From NCBI RefSeq assembly GCF_025698545.1, contig NC_068576.1:49758390-49822389 (forward strand): a stretch of DNA of 64,000 bases, written 5' to 3'. Below, piece after piece: positions 11,271-20,769 of the stretch. The position numbers and the translations under genes were made by a program. The first letter of the stretch is position 1, and the number at the start of each line of letters is the position of its first letter. Origin of the DNA: Gossypium raimondii (taxonomy: Eukaryota > Streptophyta > Magnoliopsida > Malvales > Malvaceae). The notes under the pieces were generated by a model. It saw nothing but the letters and a program-made list of their open reading frames with translations. It searched no databases and was not told the origin of the DNA.

Positions 11271-11529
11271 GGTGTAGTGAATTAACATGAAAAAATTGAA
11301 ATTTTAGACGGGTATCGTTATGAGCCCATGGATTTGGGTTAATTCATTCTTTTACAAGCAGGATTTTAATTTAATTTAATATTTTTATTACCACATTAAC
11401 CAGCCACGTCAGCCACAAATGGAAAACTTAACATCAGAGATTAAAATGTAGTTTTTAATAGGGACTAAAATGAAGTTTTTAATATGATTCAAGAACTTAT
11501 TGTGAACTTTAACCAACCTTGTAAACATG

Positions 11530-12181
11530 TTGAGGTACATGTTTTTGAATATTTGACACGTATACATGGCAATTAACCAATATTTGACAGCTATAATAAT
11601 GAGGAAATGACAAGTAATTAAGGTAACAGAAATAATAAGATATTCATCGAGGATTTGAAACAAAATCAAAATATATAATCTGACAAATATCAAATCCACT
11701 AAATTCGAGACTCACTCGAAAATTTATATATAAACATTTTAAATATTTGACAGGGTATATATATGGCAATGACAGACAATTATGGTAACAAAAATAGCAG
11801 GACATTCATGGAGGATTTGATACAAAATGAAAATGTAAAAGCTGTAACATATCCAAGTACTCTGGGTTCAAAAACAGGAAAACCAGTACCTGCAGGTGTT
11901 TTTGACTAGTTTGCTAACCAATTAGTCCATTTTCCTATAAACATGTAATGAAATAAACAAAGAAAACCTGTGCTGATGTTCAAGGCATTCTTCATGTTCA
12001 CAGAATGTACCTTGAACACAGCTTTGATGTGAGTTTTCCCTATCCCGTCTGTTTGCTGCTTTTGCTGATTTGTACAGGGCTATAGGCTGATGAGAAAAAA
12101 ACTATGAAACTTTCTATGTTCTTAGACTTGTACTGTTTTTGCTGCACATTCTTTCCTACCATTGAAAAAAGGGCAATATCC
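11530..12181. other. 3' flank of the split DnaJ gene
   Basis: This is AT-rich sequence between the two CACTA elements, downstream of the DnaJ stop codon in minus-strand terms. It probably holds the 3' UTR of that gene. I recognise no further exon. Confidence 0.4.
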
Positions 12182-12354
12182 CTATTCATCAAAATGTTTC
12201 CCTAGTTGTGGGGTTTTATTTTGTTGTCGCCTAATGTAAACAAGCAGCCCCAGTTTTTCGTTTTCCTTTTCTTTCTTGATATCTTCTTCTATAACAACTT
12301 TTCGAACACCTTCTTTGGTAATATTTGGTTTCATTTCTTGGTCATTCTCAACCA
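12182..12354 (-). pseudogene. 3' tail of the DnaJ-DUF3444 gene, cut off by CACTA element 2
   Basis: This minus-strand segment reads VENDQEMKPNITKEGVRKVV, then a Lys/Glu-rich stretch (IEEDIKKEKENEKLG), and ends GKHFDE-stop at 12182-12184. It begins directly at the left end of the CACTA element. When the element and one copy of the CCA target duplication are ignored, its frame continues exactly the frame that ends at 19836 on the other side (codon CTG, then GTT across the junction). It is thus the C-terminal end of the DnaJ-like gene at 19836-20717, displaced by 7.5 kb. Confidence 0.8.
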
Positions 12355-12370
12355 CACTACAGCAAAACTG

Positions 12371-13095
12371 GCTTTTAGCGGCGATTAAACAAAAAACGCC
12401 ACTACAAATCAAGCATTAGCGGCGCTTTTAGGAAAACGCCGGTAAGGGTCGATTATTCGCGGCGTTTTTTAAAAATCGCCGCTAAAAATAAGCATTAGCG
12501 GCGTTTATTTGAAAGCGCCGCAAAAAGCCTAAGCCAAACGGTACCGTTTTCTGAGTTTTTGGGGGTCTTTAGCGGCGTTTCTATAAAGCGCCGCTAATTC
12601 TCAGGTCTGTAGCGGCGGTTTTTTAACAGCGCCGCAAAAAGCCTAAACCCAACGGTACCGTTTTCTGAGTTTTTGGGGTCTTTAGCGACGTTTCTGCACT
12701 GCGCCGCTAATGCTGAGGTCTTTAGCGGCGTTTTTTTAAAAGCGCCGCAACAAGCCTAAACCCAACGGCACCGTTTTCTGAATTTTTGGGGGCCTTTCGC
12801 GGCATTTTTGTAATGCGCCGCTAATTCTTAGGTCTTTTAGCGGCGTTTTGTTAAAAGCGCCGCAAAAAGCCTAAGCCAAACGACACCGTTTTCTGAGTTT
12901 TTGGGGTCTTTAGCGGCGTTTTTTCAAAGCGCCGCTAATGCTCAGGTGTTTAGCAGCGTTTTTTTAAAAGTGCCGCAAAAAGCCTAAGCCCAACGGCACC
13001 GTTTTCTGAGTTTTTGGGGTCTTTAGCGGCGTTTCTGAATAAGCGCCGCTAATGCTCAGGTCTTTAGCGGCGTTTTTTAAAAAGCGCCGCAAAAA
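12371..13095. repeat. Left subterminal array of CACTA element 2, period about 114 bp
   Basis: Pairs of AGCGGCG...CGCCGC hairpins alternate with a spacer containing AACGG(T/C)ACCGTTTTCTGAG and a run of TTTTTGGGG. The spacer motif starts near 12537, 12651, 12763, 12879 and 12992, so the higher-order unit is about 112-116 bp. The motif includes the palindrome CGGTACCG in two copies and CGGCACCG or CGACACCG in the others. Confidence 0.88.
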
Positions 13096-13389
13096 CATTT
13101 TATCTATCTATTTGCTATGTAATTTGTTTATTTATATTAATTAAAATCCAATTTATTTTTAATTGAATATTTGTTAAAAATGAATAAATTTGAAATAATG
13201 ACACGTAGAAATAATTTGAAATAAAAAAAACATAGAAAAATATATGTTAAAAATGGAGAAATTACAATACTATTATTTAAAATTATTTTAAAATTTTTTG
13301 GGTACATAATTGATTGATTTTTAAAGTATATATTAAATAATTTCAAATATAATTGTAAAAGATACGATAGTATTAATTTAAAAATATTT

Positions 13390-14000
13390 AATTTAATTAT
13401 CATTATAGTTTAGGGTATAAATATATGGTTAATTTAGGATTAATTAGGGCCGGTTTAAGAGTTACAATTTTAAGGTTTATATATAGAATATGGAATTAGG
13501 GGGTTTATTGGTTAGGGGTTAGGGGTTAGAGGTTAATTTGACCTTTAAAGGTTAGAAGTTTAGGGTCTATGGATTCGGTGTTAGGTTAGAGTTTAGGGTT
13601 TAGACTAAGTAATATATATTAAATTATATAATATTAAATAATATTGTTTAGGGGTTAGGGATTTAGGGTTAGGGTTTAGGATTTAGATTAATTAGTGTTT
13701 TTTAATTGATATATTAAATAATGTTTAGGGGTTAGGGGTTAGTGATTCGGGGTCGAGTTAGGGTTTAGGATTTAGATTAATTAGTTTTTTTAATTTATAT
13801 ATATTAATAAATAATGTTTAGGGGTTTGGGGTTAGTGATTCGGGGTCCAATTAGGGTTTAGGATTTAGATTTATTAGTGTTTTATAATTTACATATTAAA
13901 TAATGTTTAGGGTTTAGGGGTTTGGGGTTTGTGGTTCAGGGTTAAGAGTTAGTGATTTAAGGGTTTAGATCAGATTAAGGTTTAAGCTCAGATTAATTAG
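13390..14000 (+). repeat. Degenerate TTTAGGG-like tract in CACTA element 2
   Basis: This tract has many irregular words such as GGGTTTAGG, GGTTAGGG and GGATTTAGATTAATTAG, including several near-copies of a block 'ATTAAATAATGTTTAGGGG...GGTTTAGGATTTAGATT' spaced roughly 70-110 bp (13650-13960). It corresponds in position to the tract in CACTA element 1. Confidence 0.65.
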
Positions 14001-14454
14001 TTTTATTAATTTATATATTAAATATGTTCTTAATAATAAAATAAATATATTTAAATTATGAGTATATATTTCTAAAATATATTAATTTATATATTGACCG
14101 CTCGGCCGCGCGGTTTTGTTTCCCCAATTTTTCGTCACTACCATACTAATTGATACAAGGTTTATTTGAGACTTGTTAAATGAGACAATTAATTAATACT
14201 AAAATGTCTGAAAAATATTTAGCCTTAACAATTTGATATTTTTTATATGAATATATATATATATATATATATATGTAATTAATTATTTAATTTGGACCAA
14301 AATATAAGAAAAAATAAAAAAAATAAAAAGGAAATAAAAAAACTAATAATGTTAATTTTATCAAAAACTTTTAAAGATTACTTTAAACTTTAATAATTAT
14401 TTACTAAAAATTTTAATGAAAATACAATAAAAATAAATAAACAAATAATGTGAA

Positions 14455-14935
14455 ATTTAGTGGCGTTTTTAGAAAAAACGCCGCTAATATATATACAAAA
14501 TTTCCAAAACGAAACCGATTTGGTAATAGAATTTAAATTCCTTGGTGGCGGTTTTGCCAAAAACGCCGCTAAAGGTGGACATTACCGGCGTTTTTATAAA
14601 AAACACCACAAAAGAATTCCAAGCTGTTTTGATACGACGTCGTTTCAGTTTATGGATAAAATTTAAAATATTGGAAAACGGCGCCGTTTCAGTGGAAGAA
14701 TATAATCTATTACTGGCGTTTTATTGAAAACGCCGCAAGGATATATAAGTGTTTGTAAAAACGGCGCCGGTTTAATTCAGGTTATTAATTTTTGTGGCGT
14801 TTTTTCAGAAAATGCCACAAGAGGCACTATAATTTATTAAAACGACGCCGTTTCTTTACGTGCTTTAAAATATTAGTGGCGTTTCTGTCTAAAACGCCGC
14901 AAATGTGAATACAATAGAGGCGTTTTTTTTAAAAC
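14455..14935. repeat. Internal GGCGTTTT hairpin block of CACTA element 2
   Basis: These units are looser than in the terminal arrays: (G/T)GGCGTTTTT...AAAACGCCGC, mixed with ACGACGTCGTTTC and ACGGCGCCGTTTC palindromes (for example near 14634, 14679 and 14844). The block directly precedes the truncated transposase reading frame, where the missing 5' part of that gene would be expected. Confidence 0.75.
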
Positions 14936-14982
14936 TTAAATTACATTAATATTATACTTAAATTACATAAGTTAGTACCAAG

Positions 14983-17216
14983 GGTCGTTATGCGTGCCCT
15001 TGTTGTGCTGCACAAACATGTTCGCAATGGTTATACAATGGGAAGAAGTTCTCTTACATGGGGTATCGTCGGTGGTTACCGAAAAATCATAGATTTAGAT
15101 CTCATAGTTCAGCATTTGACGGTACTGAAGAGTTCAGAGATGCTCCTTCGCAGACAAGTGGATCTGAAATCTTGTTAATGTTGCAAGATATGAATTTCAT
15201 TTACGGGAAGATGAATCAACCGGCAAACACGCAAAGAAATAGAAGATCAAATGATGAAGCTGATGACAACTCCGATGAAGAGGATGATCCTAATGAGGCG
15301 GACTTGTGGAAAAAACGAAGTATTTTTTTTGAGTTGCCTTATTGGGAGCACCACCTTTTACGACACAATCTTGATGTTATGCACATTGAGAAAAATGTGT
15401 GCGAGAATATTGTGGGTACAATTTTGAACGTCGACGGAAAATCAAAAGACAATCTTCAGAGTCGACTTGATTTAGTCCAAATGGGAATTCGGCCTGATCT
15501 TCATCCCAATCCACTTCCGAATGGGAAATATCGGTTGCCGCCTTCTATTTTCTCAATGTCCAAGACGGAGAAAGAACTATTTTGCATGGTGTTGAAGGAT
15601 ATAAAGGTTCCAGATGCATATGCATCAAATATATCTCGATGTGTTAGTGTTAAAGATCGAAGATTATATTCGCTGAAATCACATGACTATCACATCTTGA
15701 TGCAAGATTTAATGCCGTTGTTTCTACGATGTTGTATGTCCAAGAAGGTGACGTCTTGTATCATTGAACTATCCAACATAATGAAAGCCATTTGTGGCAA
15801 AGTTTTGGATGTTCAAGAACTTCAGAAGGTGCAGGATCGAGCCGCTTTGACCTTATGCAACATGGAGAAAATCTTCCCACCTTCCTTCTTCACCATTATG
15901 GTTCACTTGATAATTCATCTCCCGTACGAAGCAATTCTTGGCGGACCCGTTTTCTATCGATGGATGTATCCCATAGAAAGGTGTTAAAGAAGTATTTTTT
16001 AAATTTTCCTTCATTCGCCTATATGCCTTTAGTTACAACTTTTGATAATGTTGTATAACGTGTTTAGATTCCTATCCAAATTAAAGTCTTATTGCCGTAA
16101 CAAGCGTTATCCAGAAGGATCGATTGCTGAAGGCTACTTGGTAGAGGAATGTATGACCTTCTGTTCAAGATATTTGGAAGATGTTGAAACGAGGTTCAAC
16201 AGACCAAATAGAAATGCTGGACTCACGGATCATAACTTTGCCGATAATTATTTGTTCCAAACTTTTGGAGAACCAATCGGTAAAGTTGAAATTGCAGAAT
16301 TAGATGATTTATCGTGGGTTCAAGCACATCGATATGTTCTGTTTCACCACGAAGCAATGGAACCTTTACGCAAGTAAGTTCTAGAAATTTGATAAATATT
16401 CAAGATTTAAAAATTGTTCATAGTCTAACAAACTGAACATATTTTTAACATAGTGAGTACAAACAAATATTGAGATCTCGTTCGCGCTCCCGAAGAACAC
16501 AACATCGAGATATCAATAAGTTGTTTACAGAAACTTTTCATGAATGGTTAAGCCAAACGGTATGCAATAGGAGCTTCATTGAAAAATAATAATGTTTTGG
16601 ATTTTACATTTTTAATTACTCATTTAGTTTACTTTCCATTCAATAGGTTTGGAGTGGGAAGAATGTCAATGATGAAGTTAAATGGCTTTCCCAAGGTCCA
16701 AATCGGGTGGTTAAAAGATATAGTGCGTTCATCATAAACGGATTCAGATTTCATACAAAATACCGCGAGAGATTGAGGAGAACGCAAAATTGTGGAATAG
16801 TGGTTAATTCCTCAATTACAAGTTATGCTAGTGCTAGTGACAATAATCCTGTGGAGGGAAATGTGGAATATTTTGGACTTCTTACTGACATAATTGAGTT
16901 GGATTACTACGACAAATGGAAAGTTGTCTTATTTCGAGGTGATTGGGCCGATGTTAATACTGCACGTGGAATCAAGCAAGATCAATTTGGTTTCATAATG
17001 GTAAACTTCGCTCGATTGATTCACACAGGACAACAATTGATTAATGAGCCGTATGTATTTTCTTCTCAAGTCAAACAAGTTTTTTACTCAAAAGACCCAA
17101 CTGATGAGGGTTGGTACGTTGTACTCCGTAACATCCCTAGAGACTTGTTTGACATGGGCAGTGGAAGTAGAGATGACATTGACGACAGAACACAAACTTT
17201 GCCATTTCCAGAATAG
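14983..17216 (+). pseudogene. TNP2-like CACTA transposase lacking its N-terminal half
   Basis: Exons 14983-15980, 16068-16373, 16454-16559 and 16647-17216 join in frame (YPIER/FLSKLKS, EPLR/NEYK, LSQT/VWSGK) and give a long C-terminal half of a TNP2-type transposase of the Transposase_21 family. The visible start, GRYACPCC, matches an internal Cys-pair region of the family. WEHHLLRHNLDVMHIEKNVC follows, then a DUF4218-like region (LKSHDYHILMQ, CGKVLDVQELQKVQ, YRWMYPIER) and a DUF4216-like region (VEYFGLLTDIIELDYYDKWK). A stop (TAA at 14968) lies upstream, and nothing resembling the N-terminal catalytic half was found. The remaining frame is clean, so the damage is a 5' deletion and not general decay. 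No transposition activity is expected. Confidence 0.88.
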
Positions 17217-17426
17217 AACTTAAACGAAAACATCCCTAGTACTAGTACACAATTTCAATGGGTCCGTCAAGATACGGATGAAGAGATTTACGAATTATAA
17301 TGTAGTAAGCTTTTACGATTATCTACTTACATTTACGAATGATGATATTTCAACTATTTTATATGTGATATTATTATTCTAATTGTATACTAAGTTTTTA
17401 ACTAATTTATTTGTATTGCAGATAAA

Positions 17427-19290
17427 ATGCCTAGAAGAAAAGTGCGATCGCACCGCATTGTTCAAGGTACTCCAAACTCGGCGGAAACAAACAGCACTGA
17501 ACAACAGACTGCTATTGGATCTTCGAATGTTTCGGTTACACCTGAGGAACCTATAGACGTTCAAAGTAATTTAACATTTAATTTACATGTGTGTTGACTT
17601 CTTGTTTGTGTTTTTTTAAATTTCGTATATTACAATACTTTTATTTTTCAGATGAAACGGTAAAAGGAGAGGTCGCGGACGTACGGTACTGAGCGATTTA
17701 TACGACCTAGATCCAGTCGAGCGTGTCCAAGTATCCAGTAATAGCTTTGGTCAGCCTGTTGGATCAGAAGCTCGCCTTTTAGCAGGATACATGGGCATTC
17801 TAGCACGGAATGCAAATATGTTGCCAATTAACTTCGAGTCATGGCATAAAGTGCCCGAGAGTAACAAGAACCAAGCTCTCGATAATATTAAGGTAACAAA
17901 AGGTGTATGTCATTTATAATACTTGGGTTTAAGTTTTGTTTACATTTACTTTCTTAAGTTGTGTTTTTTGTAGGCGAGATTTGCTCAGAGGTCTCCGATG
18001 CTTATGTAAAGAAGGCATTGGGAAAAAGATGGAGAGACCATAAGAGCACTTTAAAGAAAGACTATTTTAAGACAAAAACAACACTCGACGAGAGATTACA
18101 AAATGTCCCGCCGGGAATGCTGAGGTACCAGTGGGAAGAGGTCGTTAGATTTTGGACTTCGAAGAAAGGAGAGGTATGTGTAACTTATAAAATTTTGTAA
18201 TTATTTTGGTGTATAGTATTTCCTAATTAACATACTAATAATTTCATAATGTAGGATCGTGAAGAAGTTGGAAAAAAAAGTAGGTAGCAACAAAAATTCA
18301 CTCACACAGCTGGGTCGAAAAGTTTTGCGTGTGTAGCTCATGCAGAGGTATTTTCAATTTTTTAATATTGGAAGATATTTATTACTTACATTAATATTTT
18401 TACTATTGTATTGTAGGAATTGTCGTCCGGTCAAAAAGTTGGACGCCTTCAACTTTTTGACATTACACATAGGAAGAAAGATGGAAACCCTATGACTCCT
18501 GAAGCTGCAGAAATTATGGTACGTTTGCTTAATAAAATTTCACTTGTTTTAATTATTTATAGTGTTTATTTTCTAATGATTTATTTCATTTATTGTAATG
18601 CAAATATTGTTAAGTACATTAATTGCATTGGGTTTTTTAATATATATTGCGTTCCTAACTATTTGATTTGTTTTTTAGGAAAAATTAAAGGATAAAAAGG
18701 CGGAGTACGAAGCGATTGTTTCCAGTGATAGTTCTGTTCATCTTGACGACATTGATAACAGGGTTATCACTGAAGTTTTGGGTCCTGAAAGGTATGGTCG
18801 GGTTCTATTTCAAGGATCTTTTGTTAACCCATCCCAATATTTTGGATCTAGCTCGCAACAATATATGCCTTCGGGGAGTCGAGCTGAAGCTGAGGTTCAG
18901 AGGTTAAGAGACTAGATGGCTCAGATGCAAGCGACAACAACTGAGCAAATTACACAACTTAAAGCAGAGGCAACATCGAGAGAAGCTGAGGTTCAAAAAA
19001 GATATGAAGAACTCCAGTTACAACTTAAAGCAGATGCAGCAGCGAGAGAAGCTGAGGTTCAACGAAAGTATGAAGAACTCCAACAACAGCTTAGAGCAAA
19101 TGCGGCGGCAAGAGAAGCAGAGACGGCAGCGAGAGAAGTACAGGTTGCAGCGAGGGAAGTAGAGGCTAAAGTGAGGGAAATAGAGGCTGCAGCGAGGGAA
19201 GCAGAGCAGCGTCAAAAGTTTGATGAACTCCAACAGCAGCTTCAGAGTATGATGAAGATGTTTCAGCAGTCGCAACCGCCGCCATCTTAG
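17427..19290 (+). pseudogene. Second CACTA transposon gene (Transposase_24 / TnpA-like), frameshifted
   Basis: A likely start MPRRKVRSHRIVQGTPNSAE at 17427 is followed by several short exons. These include LSDLYDLDPVERVQVSSN (after an extra-base lesion near 17665-17672), SDAYVKKALGKRWRDHKSTL (frame broken near 17980-17990), RYQWEEVVRFWTSKKGE, KVGRLQLFDITHRKKDGNPM and EKLKDKKAEYEAIVSSD. This order is typical of the plant Transposase_24 family, whose members act with TNP2 and may bind subterminal repeats. In-frame stops lie at 18285-18287 (AGG-TAG-CAA) and 18913-18915 (GAC-TAG-ATG). The last block (18916-19290) encodes Glu/Arg/Ala-rich repeats predicted to form a coiled coil, ending QSQPPPS. 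It is a pseudogene with at least four lesions. Confidence 0.82.
18950..19215 (+). repeat. Coiled-coil coding repeat
   Basis: Near-identical blocks encoding AREAEVQ(K/R)(R/K)YEELQ(L/Q)QL occur about every 66-69 bp (about 18968, 19034), followed by shorter 18-21-bp derivatives (AAREVQV, AAREVEA, KVREIEA, AAREAEQ). This indicates expansion of a coiled-coil segment by local duplication inside the TnpA-like gene. Confidence 0.75.
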
Positions 19291-19509
19291 ATTATCGTGT
19301 AAATATACTTCAATTTTGACTTTTAATTATCATTTTAACTTTTAACATTTTTGTAAGAATAATACGAATTTATTTTATTTATTGATATTTATTATATTAT
19401 TTGTTTAATATATAGATTTATTGCTTTTGGCTGGTTTAGATATGATTTCTTCTGATTTATTTTTACAGGAGGGCTGAAAATATAAAAAATTTTATTTTAC
19501 AAATCTGCC

Positions 19510-19820
19510 AAATTTAGTGGCGTTTTTAAAAAAAAAGGCCACTAAAGGTGCTTGGCCTTTAGTGGCGTTTTTGGTCAAAGCGTCGCTAAAGATTAGGGTC
19601 TTTTGCGACGTTTGTGGAAAAGGCGCCACTAAAGCTCATGGTCTTTAGCGGCGTTTGTAGTGAAAGCGCCACTAAAGATTCGGTTCTTTAGTGGCGTTTG
19701 TTGTCTATACGCCGCTATAGATCAGGGTCTATAGCGGCGCTTATACCAAAAACGCCGCTAAAGATCAGGGTCTTTAGCGGCGCTTATCCCTAAAGGCCTA
19801 AAAAGGCGCCGCTAAAAGCC
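19510..19820. repeat. Right subterminal array of CACTA element 2
   Basis: This array has five to six units of TTTAG(C/T)GGCGTTT...AAAGCG(C/T)C(G/A)CTAAAG joined by AT(C/T)(A/G)GGGTCTTT or TCATGGTCTTT spacers, ending directly at the terminal CGCCGCTAAAAGCC. Several arms carry G-to-A or C-to-T changes. Confidence 0.85.
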
Positions 19821-19835
19821 TGTTTTGGTGTAGTG

Positions 19836-20717
19836 CCAGCTCTTTTTCTTCGGATCTTTTTGAATCCACAAACGGTACATTTTCTCGAGCTCTTTTCATG
19901 ATCACCACTTGAGCTTCAGTGAAAACTTGAAGCAGTTCTGAAGGAGTAGCCACTGGATCAAGTTTCAAACTGCCCTTACAAGACTTTAGACCTTCTTGAC
20001 CTGTTACCAAATAAGAAGGGACCTGGTGAGAGAAATGAAACAACTCTTCCCTCGGAATCACCCAGGTTTTACTTCGTTCCGAATGCCTGCGGAATAGTGT
20101 CTTTAAACTTGGAAGATTCAAGTTGATACAAGGTCTGGAGTACTTGAACTGCATCTTACAGGAACTGTAGGTTGTCCAAAATGTATCAGTTCTTGTTGAG
20201 CGAGGAGGAGCGGAATTGGAATAAGTAGCACCGTGCTGATCACCGATGTTTGAGTTTTTAACACTGTAGGAATAATGGAAACCATTAGAGCTTGTTGTTG
20301 CCATTGATGATTTCCCATGTAGAACATTCGTAACACCCCTTAAGTTCAGCTTCTGGTCATAAGAAAATCTCCTTGCTTTATCAGACAACAAACTCCAAGC
20401 TTCTAATAGAAGTTTGAAAGCTCCTGCACCTGCGAATTTGTTTTTGTCCGGATGAAGAATGAAAGCCAGCTTCATGTAATGTTTCCAAATGGTGTCCTCA
20501 GCGGAATATGGCTGAACACCAAGCACTCTGTACCAGTCAACTTCTCCATTGATCTTTTCATCGGCAGATATGTATACGTCAAGAGCAACAATCAACTGAG
20601 GAAGACCATCGAGCGCAGGATACAGGTTTTCAGCCATCAAAACAAATCTTTTTGCCCCAACAACATCCTTCTCAGCAATCTCTTACCTCTAATGGCCTCT
20701 TCCTTGTTTTAATCCAT
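19836..20717 (-). pseudogene. DnaJ-domain/DUF3444 protein gene, disrupted by CACTA element 2 and by N-terminal lesions
   Basis: The main frame (from 20640) has a J domain with DWYRVLG (residues 35-41), the HPD motif at 63-65 and DKNKFAGAGAFKLLLEAW. After a low-complexity linker come a degenerate zinc-ribbon-like segment (FWTTYSSCKMQFKYSR, most Cys lost) and the DUF3444 signature FSHQVPSYLVTGQEG with SLKLDPVATPSELLQ. J domains stimulate Hsp70; this plant subfamily is poorly characterised. Upstream, ATG-GAT at 20717 is followed by a stop where the family has MDCNKEEA. A missing base near 20690 then separates NKEEAIRGK from IAEKDVVGAKRFVLMAENLY. The gene therefore has a stop at codon 3, a frameshift and the transposon. 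Its tail lies at 12182-12354. Initiation at the internal MMAENL is possible but would remove the N-terminal helices. Confidence 0.85.
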
Positions 20718-20769
20718 CTTAGTTGTACGAGTAACTCTCGAGCTGCCTCTAACTCCTTGCTATTTCCTT

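Larger units (their letters stand above)
5387..11279 (+). mobile_element. Non-autonomous CACTA (En/Spm) element carrying host-gene fragments
   Basis: The element starts CACTACACTAAAACAGGC and ends GCCTATTTTGGTGTAGTG, matching inverted termini with the CACTA signature. Both ends carry subterminal arrays of AGCGGCG...CGCCGCT palindromes (5401-5717 and 10888-11270). No transposase sequence was found in its 5.9 kb, so it would depend on a partner. The interior holds, all on the plus strand, fragments resembling uL2/RPL8, UDP-apiose/xylose synthase, a Ste20/GCK-type kinase and the last two exons of an ESD4-type SUMO protease. An unidentified exon-like block lies at 9620-9716 (VQSTSDGVDSTLSNP). The 3-bp flanks (TAA on the left, AAT on the right) do not match. 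The left 1.6 kb resembles the left part of the second CACTA element. Confidence 0.88.
5060..11521. mobile_element. Foldback element interrupted by a CACTA transposon
   Basis: The left flank of the CACTA element (from about 5061, GGTTAAAGTTCACTATAAG) is the inverted complement of the right flank (about 11440-11521, ending TTGTGAACTTTAACCAACC). The inverted similarity continues through TTTTATTTTAATCCCTA against the complement of the block near 11455-11475. Without the CACTA DNA the element would be about 570 bp. I therefore read this as an older TIR element into which 5387-11279 inserted. Outer borders are approximate and no outer target duplication was established. Confidence 0.6.
12355..19835 (+). 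mobile_element. CACTA (En/Spm) element with degraded transposase genes
   Basis: The element starts CACTACAGCAAAACTGGC and ends GCCTGTTTTGGTGTAGTG, and is flanked by a perfect 3-bp target duplication CCA (12352-12354 and 19836-19838). Its length is 7481 bp. Order: left subterminal array (12371-13095), TTTAGGG-like tract (13390-14000), a second block of GGCG hairpins (14455-14935), a TNP2-like transposase lacking its N-terminal half (14983-17216), a frameshifted second gene of the Transposase_24 type (17427-19290), and the right array (19510-19820). It splits an exon of a DnaJ-like gene. Transposase lesions suggest it is no longer autonomous; the clean ends and perfect duplication suggest it is not very old. 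Confidence 0.95.

Noticed and set aside
12371..13095. Possible CRISPR array
   Set aside because: The spacing is regular, but the units are palindromic GCGGCG hairpins with conserved spacers inside a plant CACTA element, not repeats with unique spacers.
13390..14000. Interstitial telomere
   Set aside because: The TTTAGGG words are irregular and the tract occurs at the same place in two related transposons, so it belongs to the element.
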